Assembly: GCA_004794655.1 (NCBI GenBank)
Contig: SMMW01000624.1
Coordinates: forward strand, 310,001 to 374,000
DNA from: Marisa cornuarietis
Lineage: Eukaryota; Mollusca; Gastropoda; Architaenioglossa; Ampullariidae
Direction of reading: 5' to 3'
DNA: 64,000 nucleotides
Part shown: one piece after another, positions 61,355-64,000 of the stretch
How the letters are laid out: each line of letters starts with the position of its first letter
How positions within the stretch are numbered: the first letter of the stretch is position 1
Notes under the pieces: generated by a model
Told to the model about the DNA's origin: nothing
The model's input: the letters and a program-made list of their open reading frames with translations, nothing else
The model's database searches: none
Made by a program: the position numbers and the translations under genes

Positions 61355-62711
61355 GCACACAGACACACACGCAAACCCACCCACCCATCCACCCACAACG
61401 CGCCCCTCAAACTCAAGGGAAACTATCCCCCAGCTCAGTAAGGGGAGGGACCACAAAGCAATAAAGAGAGCCGAGAAAGAAAGGTTTGCTGGTCAATAGA
61501 AGCAGCAGGCTGGTCAGTTTGACAAGTGCTGACGAAGCCAATTAAGGTCTGGTGCTCAGAGGGCTTGAATGTCGGGTGTCTGGAACTGTGCGGCCGAGGT
61601 TGTCCTGGAGGTTTTGGGGGAGAGGCGAGGTGGAAAATTGCACTTTCATAGATTCGCCCCGCAAAAAGGCGATCTCGCCTCTTGATTACCGGGAGAGCTT
61701 GCAACGAGAATGTGTCCGGTTTGTTTATACGGGAATGAAAAGTGTGAAGTGTTGGCTACAGTAAGTGCTATACTTGCTATAGTGTAGTCAGTGTTAGCAA
61801 CTGCACTTTGTCTTGTGGCATCAGTGTTAGTTAGCTGTTCCACTTAGTGTGTGTCGCCACTACAAGCATTAATAAATAATGTCAATTGTTAGTTTACAGT
61901 TACAAACCATTTCCCTTAGACTTTCCTATCCCTTTACTAAAAACAACAAATTCCCAGACCGAGTTTCTAAAAACAACACTGCGCGAGTAACAGAATAAAA
62001 TGAGTCTACTCCTGTCACTCAGACAATTAACACAGCGTCATGAAACGGTACTCTCTCTCTCTCTCTCTTTAACACACACATACACAAACATACGCACACA
62101 CATACATACAGACATACATACACATAAACATATAATATACACATATGCACGCTTACGCACGCACAGGCTCGTAACTTTACGCTACTCTTTAGTTACATGT
62201 CAAAGTCAGGAGACTGGGAACTTTTGGATCTTGCATTCACAGATATCGGTCATCCACCCATGGGTGAAATTGCCCTTAACTCTGGTAGGCAGCCAGCTGG
62301 TGATATTACTAGGCAGGTGATTCAAGTCCCGATTTATGAACCACTGAGGACGTGGGTCTACCTAATAGTGGGAAAGAACTGACACCGCGGATGTGATTCT
62401 GGTCACAGACTTAGGCAGGAAACTTTAACTAAAGTGACAAACATAAAAAAATAGAAAAAAGAAAGACGAATTTTCAGAATTTATTATTTGGAACAAATGG
62501 CCAGAGGAGAAAACGAAATGTCGATTTCAAAGTTTATTATTTTTATGGCGTCTGCTGCTCTCAGATTATGAATTAAATGAAAACGGCATTTATCGAACAA
62601 ACAAACAAACAAACGAACAAACGAAAACAATAAAAAAGAATAGAAAGAAAGAAGAGAAGAAAAAAAAAGAAAGAAACAACAAAACAAAGAAAACAGAGAA
62701 ATGAAGAAGAA

Positions 62712-62746
<35 letters not shown>

Positions 62747-63890
62747 TGGTCTCTAAAATGTCATCCTATTACGAGTCACATGTTGGAGTGCTGTTGACAG
62801 GACCGCGACGAGGGCCTAAACTATGAACATGTCACACGCAGGGACTGGTTCTCAGGGAGGGAGGAGAGGGCAGAGAAAGAGAGAGACACAGGATGGAAGG
62901 AAGACAAGCTGCGGAAGCACACACGAACCAGTCGATAAAAACATCCAGAAGTTATTCGGCAGACGAACGTGAAGATATAAAACTTTGTTTTCAATCGCAG
63001 GGTATGATGCTCGTGGTCAGAAGACCGCATCAACGTGTTGTTACTCGTGTAAGCGGGCAACATGTGTTAGAGTTTGTGAGGAGTGGTGAGTAAAAAATGA
63101 ACTCTTTTGCGCAGTTAGTAAGGAAAGAAGACAGTGGAAGAACAAGGTATATCTAGGGACCGTATTGATGAATCAGACGAGCATCTATAGCTCCGGGTTT
63201 ACGTCTACTCGGTTTCATACTTACGGTTCCTACAAGCCCTCTGCAAAGAATGTGAATCACGCGCCTGTTTTCAATTATGCAACCTTACAACGTATTTAGT
63301 CCATGGCTTCCATGAATTAAATTGTTTTTCATGACTCCAGGAAGTTATCTAACATATTCAAGTCCATATTTAACCCTCCGTTGAACTTACCTCTACTTCA
63401 TGAAAAGAGCGCAGTGAATTATCGAGCAAATCTATTGTATGCGCGGTTGATAATGCTCAAGATGATGATGGCAATGAGGCAAAACAAGATTCTATCGAAA
63501 ACATTTGGCTGTCAGCATTGATTAGAGTGACCCACTACAAGTAGCAAATCGCTATTTCAAGAAGGAAAATAGATATACGAGCTGAAAAGTGGGGAGACCT
63601 GGACAGCTGCTGCTGCATCTTCGTCATCATCCATCAACATCATCCATCACCACGCATTACGCATGGAGGTTACACATCACATTGTTGCCTCTGCCTAAAA
63701 TACAAAAACAAATCAACGAAATCATACAAACCTAATTATTTGTCTCATTGTGCTAACCTAGTACGGTTAACTTCACCGAGGTAACCTGGTCACCTTATGT
63801 CGTCTTGTTAACTTCCTCACTTTCACCACTTCGTCTAAAATAAATGATTTAATATGTAAACCTTATCGTCTAAGCGGCATATTGTACAAT
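60963..63890. other. No recognisable gene; simple repeats
   Basis: The stretch contains (CA)n at about 61321-61372, (CT)n and CA/TACA-rich sequence at 62050-62160, and an A-rich run of AAAC and GAAA units at about 62595-62746. A somewhat GC-richer block at 61550-61700 is open in several frames but has no protein motif that I recognise. Confidence 0.5.
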
Positions 63891-63996
63891 TCACAACGTG
63901 AATGCTGCAACGCAAGCCTCGTGTTATACGTCACGGCGAACGTCACATTAACCACACAACGTAAATCTTGGATTACGTCCCTCACAACGTAAACCT
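63891..63996. repeat. Imperfect 'cacaacgtaaacc' repeats at the window edge
   Basis: 'cacaacgt(g/a)aa' occurs near 63892, 63953 and 63983, with weaker ACGT-containing matches between. It may be the start of an array continuing past the window. Confidence 0.4.
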
Positions 63997-64000
63997 TTGA

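Noticed and set aside
62200..62400. Possible tRNA-like SINE with a weak B-box ('ggtgattcaagtccc')
   Set aside because: No convincing A-box at the right distance and no tail were found, so it was not listed.

Overview
The window is AT-rich animal nuclear DNA with long introns, many dinucleotide microsatellites, minisatellites, tRNA-derived SINEs and LINE copies. A single-exon chemosensory-type rhodopsin-class GPCR, an N-terminal 2A motif in a LINE ORF1, and 'aacaagggag'-type inverted repeats all suggest a mollusc, most likely a gastropod. That is inference from family resemblance, not a database match.

The main gene runs on the minus strand. I assembled five exons from splice signals, phase agreement and domain content: a signal-peptide exon (44807-44879), then 30845-31025, 22795-23018, 18019-18232 and 8671-8906. 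A 27-nt microexon at 6903-6929 is a possible sixth. Together they encode a secreted or ectodomain protein with two complete CUB domains, most like the suppressor-of-lurcher (SOL-1/Sol1) and NETO-type auxiliary subunits of ionotropic glutamate receptors. Every junction keeps the reading frame. Both CUB domains are cut by a phase-2 intron just before the third cysteine. The C-terminal part of the gene, including any membrane segment, was not found and may lie before position 1.

The 13.8-kb first intron holds an intact intronless GPCR on the opposite strand (38362-39441), followed by an AATAAA. The 9.1-kb fourth intron holds an almost complete I-superfamily LINE (13341 to about 17530, plus strand). 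It has endonuclease, reverse transcriptase, RNase H and a cysteine/histidine tail, a (CAA)n 3' end and a perfect 12-bp target-site duplication. One in-frame TGA at 15568-15570 interrupts the reverse transcriptase. tRNA-type SINEs lie at 7715-8285, 10861-10990, 17818-17972 and 40870-41005.

Upstream of the CUB gene, 44880-64000 has no gene I recognise, except a minus-strand LINE ORF1 relic at 47128-47532 that carries a canonical 2A motif. The rest is repeats: a 28-bp minisatellite at 53.2 kb, a CpG-dense segment at 58.6 kb, a GAT/ATC hairpin with a 70-bp duplication at 59.2 kb, and three adjacent repeat families at 60.3-60.96 kb. At the left end, a 21-bp exact direct repeat brackets about 1 kb (2681-3712), which looks like an unclassified insertion.
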